A stretch of 64,000 nt of DNA from Streptomyces corallincola. GTDB lineage: Bacteria; Actinomycetota; Actinomycetes; Streptomycetales; Streptomycetaceae. The notes under the pieces were generated by a model. It worked only from the letters and a program-made list of their open reading frames with translations, had not been told where the DNA came from and searched no databases. The position numbers and the translations under genes were made by a program. Shown piece by piece: positions 51,420 through 60,082 of this stretch (position 1 is its first letter; each line of letters starts with the position of its first letter). The stretch covers positions 1 through 64,000 of the forward strand of contig NZ_JAHRXF010000029.1 in the NCBI RefSeq assembly GCF_019104725.1. The letters run 5' to 3'.

Positions 51420-52295
51420 TCAGCCCGCCGACTCGGCCGCGTGCGGGCTCAGTACGCCCGCGCTGACCAGGGCGATGATGACGATGCCGAGGAGGACGCG
51501 GTAGTAGACGAAGGGCATGAAGCTCTTGTTGGAGATCCACTTCATGAACCACGCGATGACCGCGTATCCGGAGGCGAAGGCGATCACCGTGGCGAACAGG
51601 GTGGGGCCCCAGTCCACATGACCGTCGCTCAGGGAGTCCTTCACCTCGAACAGGCCGGACGCCAGCACGGCGGGGATGGCCAGCAGGAACGAGTAACGGG
51701 CCGCCGACTCGCGCCGGTAGCCCATGAAGAGGCCGCCGCTGATCGTCGCGCCCGAGCGGGAGACGCCGGGAATCAGCGCGCACGCCTGGCAGAGACCGAA
51801 GATCAGACCGTCCTTGACGCTCAGGTCCTCCAGCGACTTGCGCTGCTTGGGCGCGCGGTGCCGCCCGCCGGACTCGTCGCGGGCCGCGAGCCGGTCCGCG
51901 ATGCCGATGACCACACCGACCACGATCAGCATGGTCGCGGTGACCCGCAGATCCCGGAACGGCCCCTCGATCTGGTCCTTCAGCGTCAGTCCGAGGACGC
52001 CGATCGGGATCGACCCCACGATCACCAGCCACCCCATCTGGGCGTCGTGGTCCCGCCGCAGCTCCTTGTTGAACAAGGAACGGAACCAGGCCGAGACGAT
52101 CCGCCCGATGTCCTTGCGGAAGTAGATCAGCACCGCCGCCTCCGTGCCGATCTGCGTGATCGCCGTGAAGGCCGCGCCGGGATCGTTCCAGCTGGCGAAG
52201 GCGGCCGTCAGCCGCAGATGCGCGCTGGAGGAGACGGGCAGGAACTCGGTCAGCCCCTGGACGAGTCCGAGGACGAGGGATTCAAACCAAGACAT
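51420..52295 (-). CDS. uppP: Undecaprenyl-diphosphatase
   Basis: A 291-aa integral membrane enzyme that recycles undecaprenyl diphosphate to the carrier lipid for peptidoglycan and glycan synthesis. The family motifs are complete: QGLTEFLPVSSSAHL near residue 13 and PGVSRSGATIS near 170, with about eight membrane helices. Overexpression in other bacteria gives bacitracin resistance. The ATG at 52295 fits. It probably has its own promoter; the 230 nt after its stop contain no gene. Confidence 0.95.
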   Translation of the reverse strand: MSWFESLVLGLVQGLTEFLPVSSSAHLRLTAAFASWNDPGAAFTAITQIGTEAAVLIYFRKDIGRIVSAWFRSLFNKELRRDHDAQMGWLVIVGSIPIGVLGLTLKDQIEGPFRDLRVTATMLIVVGVVIGIADRLAARDESGGRHRAPKQRKSLEDLSVKDGLIFGLCQACALIPGVSRSGATISGGLFMGYRRESAARYSFLLAIPAVLASGLFEVKDSLSDGHVDWGPTLFATVIAFASGYAVIAWFMKWISNKSFMPFVYYRVLLGIVIIALVSAGVLSPHAAESAG

Positions 52296-52453
52296 GAAAG
52301 CAGGGCGTCCAAGCGCTGAGGGGGAACGTGGCGAGGGGGAAAGTGGTGATCATGTGACGAGGGCAGCGTAGCGCCCCCCGATCACGGACCGGCCACAGGG
52401 GCCGCCCGCTCACCGCCCGCTCCCGGGCCCCTGCCCGGCCGTTCCCCGCCCCC

Positions 52454-53248
52454 TCAATTCCCTTGGAAGTGGTGCCGTTTGCGCCACGCCACCACCGTGC
52501 CGACCAGCGCGGGGACGGCGATGGCGGACATGGCGATCAGGAAGGCGGGCGACGTCGGCGCCGACGCACGCGCCCCCGCCACCGCGTACGCGGCCGTGTT
52601 CGGGATCGAGCCCAGCGCCGTGGCCAGCAGATACGGCAGCCAGCGCATCCGGGACACGGCCGCGCAGTAGTTCGCCGCCCAGAACGGCACCCCCGGAAAC
52701 AGCCGCGCCGCGAGCATCGAGCGGAACCCGTGTCGGCTCAGCTGCCCGTCGGCCGCCTTCAGCCAGCGCCCGCGCAGCAGCGGCCGCAGCGCGTCCTGGC
52801 CCAGCATCCGGCCCAGACCGAACGCCAGTCCGGCGCCCAGCACGGTCCCGGCCAGCGCGGTCGTCAGACCCAGCACCGAGCCGAACAGGGCGCCCGCCGC
52901 GAGGTTCAGCAGCGGACGCGGTACGAACGCCACCGTGCACAGGCCGTACGCGGCGGCGAACACCAGGGCCGCCGCCGCGCCGCCGAGCTGTGGCGGCCAG
53001 CCGTGGGTGAGCAGCCGCTGCGGATCGAAGACCAGCACGGCGGCGCCCGCACCCGCGAGGAGCGCGAACAGCAGGGAGAGCCGGGTGTACGGCGACATCA
53101 GTGCCCGCAGGCAACGGCCGCCCGGGCCGCGGCGGTACGACGGCGGAACGGCGAGAGCGGTGGAGGCGGTGGCAGCGGTCAGCTCCGCGGCTGTGGCCGT
53201 GGGGACGGCCGTGGCGGTGCCTCCGGAACGGTCGGTGGCATCGAGCAT
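52454..53248 (-). CDS. TVP38/TMEM64 (SNARE-associated, VTT domain) membrane protein
   Basis: A 264-aa membrane protein with a disordered N-terminal tail of 45 residues, followed by about six helices. It includes the VTT signature FVPRPLLNLAAGALFGSVLG and FGLGRMLG, then RLFPGVPFWAANYCAAVSRM. VTT proteins are DedA relatives and are thought to move lipids across membranes. Substrate unknown. The start region reads away from the AlkD-like gene on the plus strand, leaving 49 nt for both promoters. Confidence 0.87.
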   Translation of the reverse strand: MLDATDRSGGTATAVPTATAAELTAATASTALAVPPSYRRGPGGRCLRALMSPYTRLSLLFALLAGAGAAVLVFDPQRLLTHGWPPQLGGAAAALVFAAAYGLCTVAFVPRPLLNLAAGALFGSVLGLTTALAGTVLGAGLAFGLGRMLGQDALRPLLRGRWLKAADGQLSRHGFRSMLAARLFPGVPFWAANYCAAVSRMRWLPYLLATALGSIPNTAAYAVAGARASAPTSPAFLIAMSAIAVPALVGTVVAWRKRHHFQGN

Positions 53249-53297
53249 CCAGCGACACTAACCGACGGACTCCTGTGATCGCCGTATGGTTCGTTCC

Positions 53298-54029
53298 ATG
53301 ACCGTCACAGGTGCGGCCGTCCCGGCCGTTCCGCCCAGCGCCCTCGCCGACCGCGTCCTTGACCGGCTCACCGTGGTCTACGGCGCCGCGGCCGACCCCG
53401 CGCGGGCCGTCGGGATGCGGGCGTACATGAAGGACGCGGCCCCCTTCCTCGGCATCCCCGCCCCGGCCCGCCGTGCCCTCTCGCGCACCGTCCTGGAGGG
53501 CGTGCCCCGGCCCGACGAGGCCGACTGCACCGCCCTCGCCCTGCGCTGCTGGGCGCTGCCCGAACGCGAGTACCACTACTTCGCCGTGGACTACCTGCGA
53601 CGCCACGTCGCCCGCCGCACCTCGGCGTTCCTGCCCGTCGTCCGGCACCTCGTCGAGACCGTGTCCTGGTGGGACACCGTCGATCCACTCGCCGCGCACG
53701 TCGTCGGCCCCCTGGTCGCCGCCGACCCCCGGCTCACCGCCGACATGGACGCCTGGATCGCCGACCCCAACCTCTGGACCGCCCGCACCGCCCTCCTCCA
53801 CCAACTCCGCTACCGCCGGCACACCGACACCGCCCGCCTCTTCGCCTACTGCCTCCGCCAGTCCGGCCACCCCGACTTCTTCATCCGCAAGGCCATCGGC
53901 TGGGCGCTGCGCGAGTACGCGAAGACCGACGCGGACGCGGTACGGGGCTTTCTGGCACGCGAGCGGGGGAGGTTCGCCCCACTGTCGGTGCGGGAGGCGT
54001 TGAAGAACGTGGGGGAGCGGGGGGAGTAG
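53298..54029 (+). CDS. DNA alkylation repair protein (AlkD-like HEAT-repeat glycosylase)
   Basis: A 243-aa helical-repeat protein of the AlkC/AlkD superfamily. It contains R-A-Y-M-K-D...FLGIPAPARRAL, the conserved W-W-D-T-V-D (about 120-125) whose Asp is catalytic in AlkD, and WTARTALLHQLRYRR. It would excise bulky or positively charged alkylated bases. TATGGT (53285-53290) lies 7 nt before the ATG at 53298, so a leaderless start there is likelier than the ATG at 53286, which lies inside this box. Confidence 0.85.
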   Translation: MTVTGAAVPAVPPSALADRVLDRLTVVYGAAADPARAVGMRAYMKDAAPFLGIPAPARRALSRTVLEGVPRPDEADCTALALRCWALPEREYHYFAVDYLRRHVARRTSAFLPVVRHLVETVSWWDTVDPLAAHVVGPLVAADPRLTADMDAWIADPNLWTARTALLHQLRYRRHTDTARLFAYCLRQSGHPDFFIRKAIGWALREYAKTDADAVRGFLARERGRFAPLSVREALKNVGERGE

Positions 54030-54090
54030 GGGGGTGTCCGGCGCGGAAAATCGTTCGACGCCGGGCCCGCCGTCGTACAGGATCGTCCGC

Positions 54091-54192
54091 ATGTTCCGGT
54101 TCGCCTTCCTCCTGGTCGTATCCGCAGTCGCGGATACGCCGAAGGCTGCCGTCATGATCCTCGCGGCCGCGTCCGACGGCGCCCGAAGCTGA
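54091..54192 (+). CDS. Possible 33-aa leader peptide upstream of tuf3
   Basis: A short frame MFRFAFLLVVSAVAD... with a hydrophobic start, ending at the foot of a GC hairpin that precedes the second EF-Tu gene. CAGGAT (54078-54083) lies exactly 7 nt before its ATG and TTCGAC (54054-54059) 18 nt before that, so a leaderless transcript is possible. 28 of its 33 codons end in G or C. It could instead be chance. No database comparison was possible. Confidence 0.35.
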   Translation: MFRFAFLLVVSAVADTPKAAVMILAAASDGARS

Positions 54193-54233
54193 CCCTCCCC
54201 GGAACGTCCGGCGGACCCCGCAGGGGGAGGGTC
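54117..54233 (+). promoter_or_regulatory. Two hairpins between alkD and tuf3 (terminator or attenuator)
   Basis: Hairpin one has a 9-bp perfect stem (54117-54125 with 54130-54138) inside the small frame. Hairpin two has a 10-bp perfect stem (54191-54200 with 54224-54233) with a small inner stem (GTCCG/CGGAC), starting at the stop codon of that frame and ending 61 nt before the EF-Tu start. It may terminate alkD transcription or attenuate tuf3. Confidence 0.55.
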
Positions 54234-54294
54234 GGCCGGATTCCGGGGTCCCCGCTTCCACCGCCTCCCACGAGGCACACGCGAGGAATCATCC

Positions 54295-55515
54295 ATGTCC
54301 AAGATGGCGTACGTGCGGACCAAGCCGCATCTGAACATCGGCACGATGGGCCACGTCGATCACGGCAAGACCACCCTGACCGCAGCCATCACCAAGGTCC
54401 TGGCCGAGCGCGGCACTGGCGCCTTCGTCCCGTTCGACCGCATCGACCGGGCCCCGGAGGAGGCCGCGCGCGGTATCACCGTCAACATCGCCCACGTCGA
54501 GTACGAGACCGCCACCCGGCACTACGCCCACGTGGACATGCCGGGCCACGCCGACTACGTCAAGAACATGGTCACCGGCGCCGCGCAGCTCGACGGCGCG
54601 ATCCTCGTCGTCTCCGCGCTCGACGGGATCATGCCGCAGACCGCCGAACACGTGCTGCTCGCCCGGCAGGTGGGCGTGGACCACATCGTGGTCGCGCTCA
54701 ACAAGGCCGACGTGGGCGACGAGGAGCTGACCGACCTGGTGGAGCTGGAGGTGCGCGAACTGCTCACCGCGCAGGGCTATCCGGGGGACACCGTGCCGGT
54801 CGTACGGGTCTCCGGACTGAACGCGCTGGCGGGCGAACCCCGTTGGACGGCGTCCGTCGAGGCGTTGCTCGACGCGGTGGACACCTACGTGCCCGTGCCC
54901 GAGCGGTACCTGAACGCGCCGTTCCTGCTCCCGGTGGAGAACGTGCTCACCATCACCGGCCGGGGCACCGTCGTCACGGGTGCCGTGGAGCGCGGGACGC
55001 TGCGGCTCGGGGACCGGGTCGAGGTGCTGGGCGCCGGCCTGGAGAGCGTGGTCACCGGCCCGGAGACCTTCGGCAAGCCGATGGCGGAGGCGCAGGCCGG
55101 GGACAACGTCGCGGTGCTGCTGCGCGGGGTGGCCCGCGGTGCCGTACGGCGCGGGCACGTCGTCGCCGCGCCGGGCAGCGTCACGCCCGGCAGCCGGTTC
55201 ACGGCGCGCGTGTACGTGCTCTCGGCCAGCGAGGGCGGTCGGACCACGCCGCTGTCCACCGGGTACCGGCCGCAGTTCTACATCCGCACCGCCGATGTCG
55301 TCGGCAACGTCGATGTGGGCGCGGCGGGGGTCGTCCGGCCCGGTGAGACCGTGGAGATCACGGTCGAACTGGGCCGGGAGGTCCCGCTGGAGGCCGGCCT
55401 CGGCTTCGCCGTCCGCGAGGGCGGCCGGACCGTGGGCGCGGGTACCGTGCTGACGGTGCTCCCCGGTGACGGGGACGGCGACGCCGGTACGGTCGGGGCG
55501 GCGCGGGTGCGCTGA
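54295..55515 (+). CDS. tuf3: Second elongation factor Tu (Tuf3 type)
   Basis: A 406-aa EF-Tu paralogue. P-loop GHVDHGKTT is at 19-27, DMPGHADY at 81-88 with the catalytic His, and the base-specifying NKAD at 136-139. Domains two and three follow. It deviates from normal EF-Tu, for example SALDGIMPQT instead of ADGPMPQT and NKAD instead of NKCD. Streptomyces carry such divergent tuf3 genes besides tuf1; they are linked to stress, ppGpp or elfamycin resistance. No ribosomal-protein genes are nearby, confirming it is the stand-alone copy. GAGGAA precedes the ATG. Confidence 0.93.
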   Translation: MSKMAYVRTKPHLNIGTMGHVDHGKTTLTAAITKVLAERGTGAFVPFDRIDRAPEEAARGITVNIAHVEYETATRHYAHVDMPGHADYVKNMVTGAAQLDGAILVVSALDGIMPQTAEHVLLARQVGVDHIVVALNKADVGDEELTDLVELEVRELLTAQGYPGDTVPVVRVSGLNALAGEPRWTASVEALLDAVDTYVPVPERYLNAPFLLPVENVLTITGRGTVVTGAVERGTLRLGDRVEVLGAGLESVVTGPETFGKPMAEAQAGDNVAVLLRGVARGAVRRGHVVAAPGSVTPGSRFTARVYVLSASEGGRTTPLSTGYRPQFYIRTADVVGNVDVGAAGVVRPGETVEITVELGREVPLEAGLGFAVREGGRTVGAGTVLTVLPGDGDGDAGTVGAARVR

Positions 55516-55675
55516 ACCGTCGGTGCGGGGCGGAGTCAGAGGGCCGCCGCCCCGCACCCGTGCGCGCCGCCCCGGCTCGCCGGGATGAGGGCGGCGGCCG
55601 ACCGGCCGCCGTGCCGCTCGAGTGCCGGCCCGGCGCCCGTACGCGCCCGACCCGGGCACCCGCCACAATGGACCC

Positions 55676-56521
55676 GTGAGCGAAGCGATACCCGTCACCC
55701 AGGCCGTCGATCACGGCACCGCCAAGCTGATGCCGGACATCGACCGGGAGCGGGCGTGGCTGCTGACGGTGGACGGGGCGCCGCAGTCGTACGTGGATCT
55801 GGACGAGCCGACGTATCTGGAGTTCGAGTACACGCGCAGGCTGGGGCATGTGCTGGACGCGGTCGGCGCGGACGGGGAGGCGCTGGACGTGGTGCATCTC
55901 GGCGGGGGCGCGCTGACGTTGCCGCGTTATCTCGCCGCGACGCGGCCCGGTTCACGGCAGGACGTGGTGGAGGCGGACGGGGCGCTGCTGGAGCTGGTGT
56001 CCGCGTGGCTGCCGTTGCCCGAGGGCTCCGGGGTCACGCCGCACGCCGCCGACGCGCGGAGCTGGATCGAGGCGGCGCCCGCCGACTCGGCGGACGTGCT
56101 GGTGGCGGACGTGTTCGGCGGGTCGAGGGTGCCCGCACACCTCACCTCGCTGGACTACGCCCGTGCCGCCGAGCGCGTGCTGCGCGCGGACGGGGTCTAC
56201 CTGGCCAACCTCGCGGACGCGGCGCCCTTCGGGTTCCTGCGCTCCCAACTGGCCACCTTCGCGGCCGTGTTCGAGGAGCTGGCGCTGATCGCTGAACCGG
56301 GGGTGCTGCGCGGCAGGCGGTTCGGCAACGCCGTACTGGTCGCCTCGCACCGCCCGCTGGAACTGGCCGCCGTGACGCGCCGGGTCGCCGCCGACGCGTT
56401 CCCGGCGCGGGTCGAACACGGCCCGGGGCTACGGCGGTTCATCGGCGCCGCCCGCCCGGTGGCCGACGCCGACGCGGTGCCCTCACCCGAGCCCCCCGAC
56501 GGTGCTTTCGGCATCGGCTGA
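55676..56521 (+). CDS. Spermidine-synthase-like (Rossmann methyltransferase fold) protein
   Basis: A 281-aa protein. The nucleotide loop VVHLGGGALTLPRYLAATRPG lies near residue 75, VVEADGALLELV follows with the acidic end of strand two, and DVLVADVFGGSRVPAHLTS near 145 resembles the spermidine-synthase D-x-x-D loop. Many actinobacterial proteins of this kind are annotated spermidine synthase without proof. CACAAT (55663-55668) is 7 nt before the GTG, suggesting a leaderless mRNA. Its last 39 nt overlap the convergent MFS gene. Confidence 0.82.
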   Translation: MSEAIPVTQAVDHGTAKLMPDIDRERAWLLTVDGAPQSYVDLDEPTYLEFEYTRRLGHVLDAVGADGEALDVVHLGGGALTLPRYLAATRPGSRQDVVEADGALLELVSAWLPLPEGSGVTPHAADARSWIEAAPADSADVLVADVFGGSRVPAHLTSLDYARAAERVLRADGVYLANLADAAPFGFLRSQLATFAAVFEELALIAEPGVLRGRRFGNAVLVASHRPLELAAVTRRVAADAFPARVEHGPGLRRFIGAARPVADADAVPSPEPPDGAFGIG

Positions 56522-57823
56522 CGCGTGCACCCGGGCCATCGTGTGTGAGCCGTGCCGGGTGAGCCGCCGTACGTCGGGCACCAGCAGCACCAGCGCCGTG
56601 ACCACGACGACCACGCCCGCACACCCCCACAGCGCCGGGCCGCGCCCGAACGCGCCCTCCGCCGGACCGGCCAGCGCGGTGGCCAGCGGGACCAGGGAGA
56701 CCGAGCCGAACCAGTCGTACGCCGACACGCGGGAGAGCCGGTCCTCGGGGATCTCCTGGTGCAGCGCGGTCATCCAGGACACGCCGAACACCTCCACCGT
56801 CGTACCGGCGAGGAACATCACCGCGTAGAGCACCACGGTCGGCACCGGGACGGCCAGTGCGGCGGAGGGCAGGGCCAGCGGGAAGACGCAGAGGGTGCCC
56901 ACGAAGAGCAGGCGGCGGGGTCTCCAGCGGGTCATCAGCAGGGCGCCGCCCACGGTGCCCGCGCCGAACGCGGCCAGCGCCAGGCCCCACGGGGCGGCGC
57001 CGCCCAGGCTGTCGCGGGCGACCAGCGGGCCGTAGACCGCGTCGGCGGCGGCGACCACCGCGTTGGCGACCGAGAACTGCACGACGATGCCCCACAGCCA
57101 GGGACGGCCGCTGAACTCGTGCCAGCCCTCGCGCAGGTCGGACAGGAGCCCCCCGCCCGGCGCACGGGGAGGGATGTGGGCCACGTCCAGGAACCACCGC
57201 AGGGCACCCGCGACCGCGAAGGCCGCCGCGTCCGCCGCGAGCACCCAGCCGGGGCCGACGGCCGCCACCAGGGCGCCGCCCAGCGCGGCACCGCCGAGAG
57301 CCGCGCCCTGCGTCGCCATCCGGAACACCGCGAACGCCCGGCCCGCCTGCTCGCCCTCCACCGACGACATCAGCATGCCCTCGGCGGCCGGACCGAAGAA
57401 CGCCTGGCCGGTGCCGCCCAGCGCGCTCAGCAGCATCATCTGCCACAGCCGGGCCTCGCCGGACAGCACCAGCAGCGCGAACAGGCCCTGCGAGACACAG
57501 TTCAGGGCGTTGGCCGCGACCATCACCCGGTGCCGGGGCAACCGGTCCGCGACCGCGCCGCCGATCAGCAGGAACACCACCAGCGGCACCGTACGGGCCG
57601 CCGCCACCAGGCCCACGTCGCCGCCGTCGCCGCCCGCCGCCAGTACCGCGAAGGCCGCCGCGACTAGCGAACCGCTGGCACCGAGCCCGGCCACCACCGC
57701 CGAACCGGTCAGCAGGGAGTAGTTGCGGCCCGCCCACGCGGGACGGCGGCGGGGCGGGCGGAGGCCGGGGGTGCCGGGGCCGGGTGCGGCGAGGCCGGTG
57801 ATCCCGGTGGAGGAAGGTGTCAC
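56483..57823 (-). CDS. MFS transporter
   Basis: A 446-aa permease with about 12 hydrophobic helices. The loop 2-3 motif G-G-x-V-A-D-R-L-P-R-H-R-V is present near residue 90. Sequence style resembles the EntS/macrolide-exporter branch. Substrate unknown. The GTG at 57823 lies 6 nt after CATAGT, with TTGGCG 18 nt further upstream, so its mRNA is probably leaderless. Confidence 0.9.
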   Translation of the reverse strand: MTPSSTGITGLAAPGPGTPGLRPPRRRPAWAGRNYSLLTGSAVVAGLGASGSLVAAAFAVLAAGGDGGDVGLVAAARTVPLVVFLLIGGAVADRLPRHRVMVAANALNCVSQGLFALLVLSGEARLWQMMLLSALGGTGQAFFGPAAEGMLMSSVEGEQAGRAFAVFRMATQGAALGGAALGGALVAAVGPGWVLAADAAAFAVAGALRWFLDVAHIPPRAPGGGLLSDLREGWHEFSGRPWLWGIVVQFSVANAVVAAADAVYGPLVARDSLGGAAPWGLALAAFGAGTVGGALLMTRWRPRRLLFVGTLCVFPLALPSAALAVPVPTVVLYAVMFLAGTTVEVFGVSWMTALHQEIPEDRLSRVSAYDWFGSVSLVPLATALAGPAEGAFGRGPALWGCAGVVVVVTALVLLVPDVRRLTRHGSHTMARVHASADAESTVGGLG

Positions 57824-57905
57824 CGGCCGACTATGAACCTTCGCGGTTCACACCGCCAAACCGGTTGTCCCGAAGCCGGTCCCGAGTCCGGGATCCGCAC
57901 CCGCC

Positions 57906-57947
57906 CGTGATCACCCGCCCGTCATCACCCGACCGTGATCACCCGCG
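57906..57947. repeat. 14-bp tandem repeat, three copies
   Basis: CGTGATCACCCGCC and two near copies lie head to tail at 57906-57919, 57920-57933 and 57934-57947. Each copy contains the TGATCA (or TCATCA) core. It sits between the divergent starts of no genes: MFS start on the right side reads left, and the secreted-protein gene ends at 58022. Possible protein-binding array or simple slippage. Confidence 0.75.
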
Positions 57948-58021
57948 CGGGCCGGTCCACTCGCCCCGGCCCGTTCGCCCGCGCCCGCTCGCCCGTGCCC
58001 TCCCGCGTGTGCCGACCCGGC

Positions 58022-59053
58022 TCAGTTCGACGTCGGGTCCCCGTGCAGCCGTACCGTGCCGAGGATCTTCATGATCGTCTTGGTGTCCACCGCGCCGTCC
58101 ACGCCGGTCGCGCCGTACAGGTCGAACGACACGAAGTCGCCCACGGAGTTCTTGAACGCGAACGAGATGGCCCGGCCGTTGCTCGCGCACTTCCCCTTCT
58201 GCGGGGTGGACAGCGACGTGGCCCACGAGTAGGCGCCCTCGACGCCCGAGGCGGTGGTGAAGGGGGTGGCCTTGCGGTCGAACTGGATGTGCTTCTTGTC
58301 GGGCTGGGTGTAGCCGCCATAGACGTAGAGCGGCGCGCGGTTCACGGCCGCCGTGCCCGCGTCCTTCGCGCCGTTCTCACCGCGCGTACCGGCGACGGCG
58401 AGCGAGGTGTCCTCGGTCCGGCCGTCCTTGTCGGCGTCCTCCGTGCACCACTTCTCCTTGAGGGTCGCGGGGCCGGAGACCGAGGTGAGGAGCTTGTCGT
58501 CGTCGGAGTGGTCCTCCATGAAGATGGACATGTCCGGGGAGTCCACCTTCCACTCCGGCGGGATGTCGAAAGCGGTGCCGAACTTGGGGTTGGCGACCAC
58601 CTTCCAGCCCGGCACGGTCGGCTTCTCCGTCGTGCCGCCGCGCGGGTTGTCGCCGTCCGCGTCGTCCGACGCCGTCGCGCCCGGTGAGGCCGGTGCCGAC
58701 GGGGACCCGCTCGCGTGGCGGGCCTTGCCGTCGCCCGCACGGTCGTCCGTCTTGCCGCCGAGGACCAGATACCCGGTCACCCCGGCCGCGACGACAACGG
58801 CCAGCGCCGCGACGACGGCGACCACCTTCGTGCGGCTGCCCCCGCCGTTGCCCGGCGGCTGCGGAGGACCGGGCGGGCCCTGCTGCCCCCACTGCGGCTG
58901 CGGCGCCCCGTACGGGTTCGGCTGCCCGCCCTGCTGCGGGTACTGCTGATAGCCCGGCTGCTGGTACGGGTTCGGCTGTTGGTAACCCGGCTGCTGGTAC
59001 GGGTTGTTCTGCGGGTTGGACGCGCCCCCTGGCGGCTGCTCTTCTGGCCACAT
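58022..59053 (-). CDS. Membrane-anchored secreted protein with Pro/Gln/Tyr-rich cytoplasmic tail
   Basis: A 343-aa protein. Residues 1-70 are a low-complexity tail with repeats of QPNPYQQPGYQ, one membrane helix spans about 78-100 (VVAVVAALAVVVAAGVTGYLVL), and a Ser/Ala/Asp/Gly-rich linker leads to an extracellular domain from about 150. That domain has FDIPPEWKVDSPD, a common motif of actinobacterial secreted proteins, and two Cys (KWCTED, KGKCAS) that may form a disulfide. Function unknown. TAGGGT lies 8 nt before the ATG at 59053; the frame up to 59083 is not needed. Confidence 0.8.
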   Translation of the reverse strand: MWPEEQPPGGASNPQNNPYQQPGYQQPNPYQQPGYQQYPQQGGQPNPYGAPQPQWGQQGPPGPPQPPGNGGGSRTKVVAVVAALAVVVAAGVTGYLVLGGKTDDRAGDGKARHASGSPSAPASPGATASDDADGDNPRGGTTEKPTVPGWKVVANPKFGTAFDIPPEWKVDSPDMSIFMEDHSDDDKLLTSVSGPATLKEKWCTEDADKDGRTEDTSLAVAGTRGENGAKDAGTAAVNRAPLYVYGGYTQPDKKHIQFDRKATPFTTASGVEGAYSWATSLSTPQKGKCASNGRAISFAFKNSVGDFVSFDLYGATGVDGAVDTKTIMKILGTVRLHGDPTSN

Positions 59054-59188
59054 GGCCCGTAACCCTAGTCGGCCCCCGGACACGGTTGGGTCACCGGCTC
59101 TTGTCAGGTACGTACCGAAGGGCGGGGTGGGGCGAGCAGGGGGCGGTCGCTCTGGCGAGGCTTCTTACCGATGAGTAACATGCTGGAC

Positions 59189-59662
59189 ATGAGCGCAGAA
59201 CAGATGTCGATCGGCGAGATGCTCGCCGCGACCGTACCGATGGCCCGGACCCTGGACGTCCAGTTCCTGGAGACCACCCCCGAGCGGGTCGTGGCCTCCC
59301 TGCCGGACCAGAGCCTGTTCCACAACCACGTCGGCGGCCCTCACGCCGGTGCGATGTTCACCCTCGGGGAGACCGCCAGCGGCGCCGTCGTCCTCGCCGC
59401 CTTCGGCCCCCAGCTCTCCCGAGCCGTCCCGCTCGCCGTCCGCGCCGAGATCGCCTACAAGAAACTCGCTATGGGCACCGTCACCGCCACCGCCACCCTC
59501 GGCCGCCCCGCCGCCGAGGTCGTCGCCGAACTCGACGCCGGGGAACGGCCCGAGTTCCCGGTCACCGTCGAGATCCGGCGCGCCGACGGGGCGGTGACCG
59601 GTGAGATGACCGTGGTGTGGACGCTGCGGCCCAACGATGCGGGGGCGCCTGCGGCGGGCTGA
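59189..59662 (+). CDS. Hotdog-fold thioesterase (DUF4442/PaaI-like)
   Basis: A 157-aa hotdog protein. It has the central helix segment NHVGGPHAGAMFTLGETASG, where the His-Gly turn and acidic residue match the acyl-CoA thioesterase site, and AVRAEIAYKKLAMGTVTATA. The substrate is probably an acyl-CoA. TAACAT at 59176-59181 lies 7 nt before the ATG at 59189, favouring this leaderless start over the ATG at 59171, which would lie upstream of the promoter box. Confidence 0.84.
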   Translation: MSAEQMSIGEMLAATVPMARTLDVQFLETTPERVVASLPDQSLFHNHVGGPHAGAMFTLGETASGAVVLAAFGPQLSRAVPLAVRAEIAYKKLAMGTVTATATLGRPAAEVVAELDAGERPEFPVTVEIRRADGAVTGEMTVVWTLRPNDAGAPAAG

Positions 59663-59795
59663 GGAGGCTGGGGGCTGGGGGCGGTTCGGGGGTGCTTGGT
59701 TGGGCTGAGGACGGTGGTCTGTGAGGGGGCGGGTGCGCGCAGGCGGTGCGTGGGGTTGTGCATGTCGTGCTGATCCGTTCCCTCCCTGCCTCCCT

Positions 59796-60075
59796 CGGAT
59801 GAGCGGGCGGACCCGGCGGGTCCACTCCTCCGGCGGGCGGTAGTCCGCCGCGCGCGGGGCGCGAGCGCGTTCCCGTCCAGGACCATCGCGTCCGCCCTGC
59901 GTCCCCCGCGTCGTACGAAGCGTTCGTGCGCGGCGTCGAGCGGGGCGGCGGCGATGCCCTGCCGACGCCGGTCGGGGTCCACGGCCAGCCGGTACGGATG
60001 GCAGTGCCAGCCGTCGTAACCGGCGATGACCGTTCCGAGTTGCCGAGACCCGGTTTCGCTCGGGTCTCCGCACCA
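59796..60075 (-). pseudogene. Truncated and frameshifted GNAT acetyltransferase
   Basis: The acetyl-CoA motif is clear in one frame: LGTVIAGYDGW, then LAVDPDRRRQGIAAAPLDAA, then GGRRADAMVLDGNALA. Its expected continuation ADYRPPEEWTRRVRPLI is in another frame, so there is a frameshift near 59860. The N-terminal third is absent; the sequence runs directly into the end of the next gene at 60083. It is a remnant, explaining most of the 420-nt stretch 59663-60082, which has no other gene. Confidence 0.75.
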
Positions 60076-60082
60076 GCCACCC

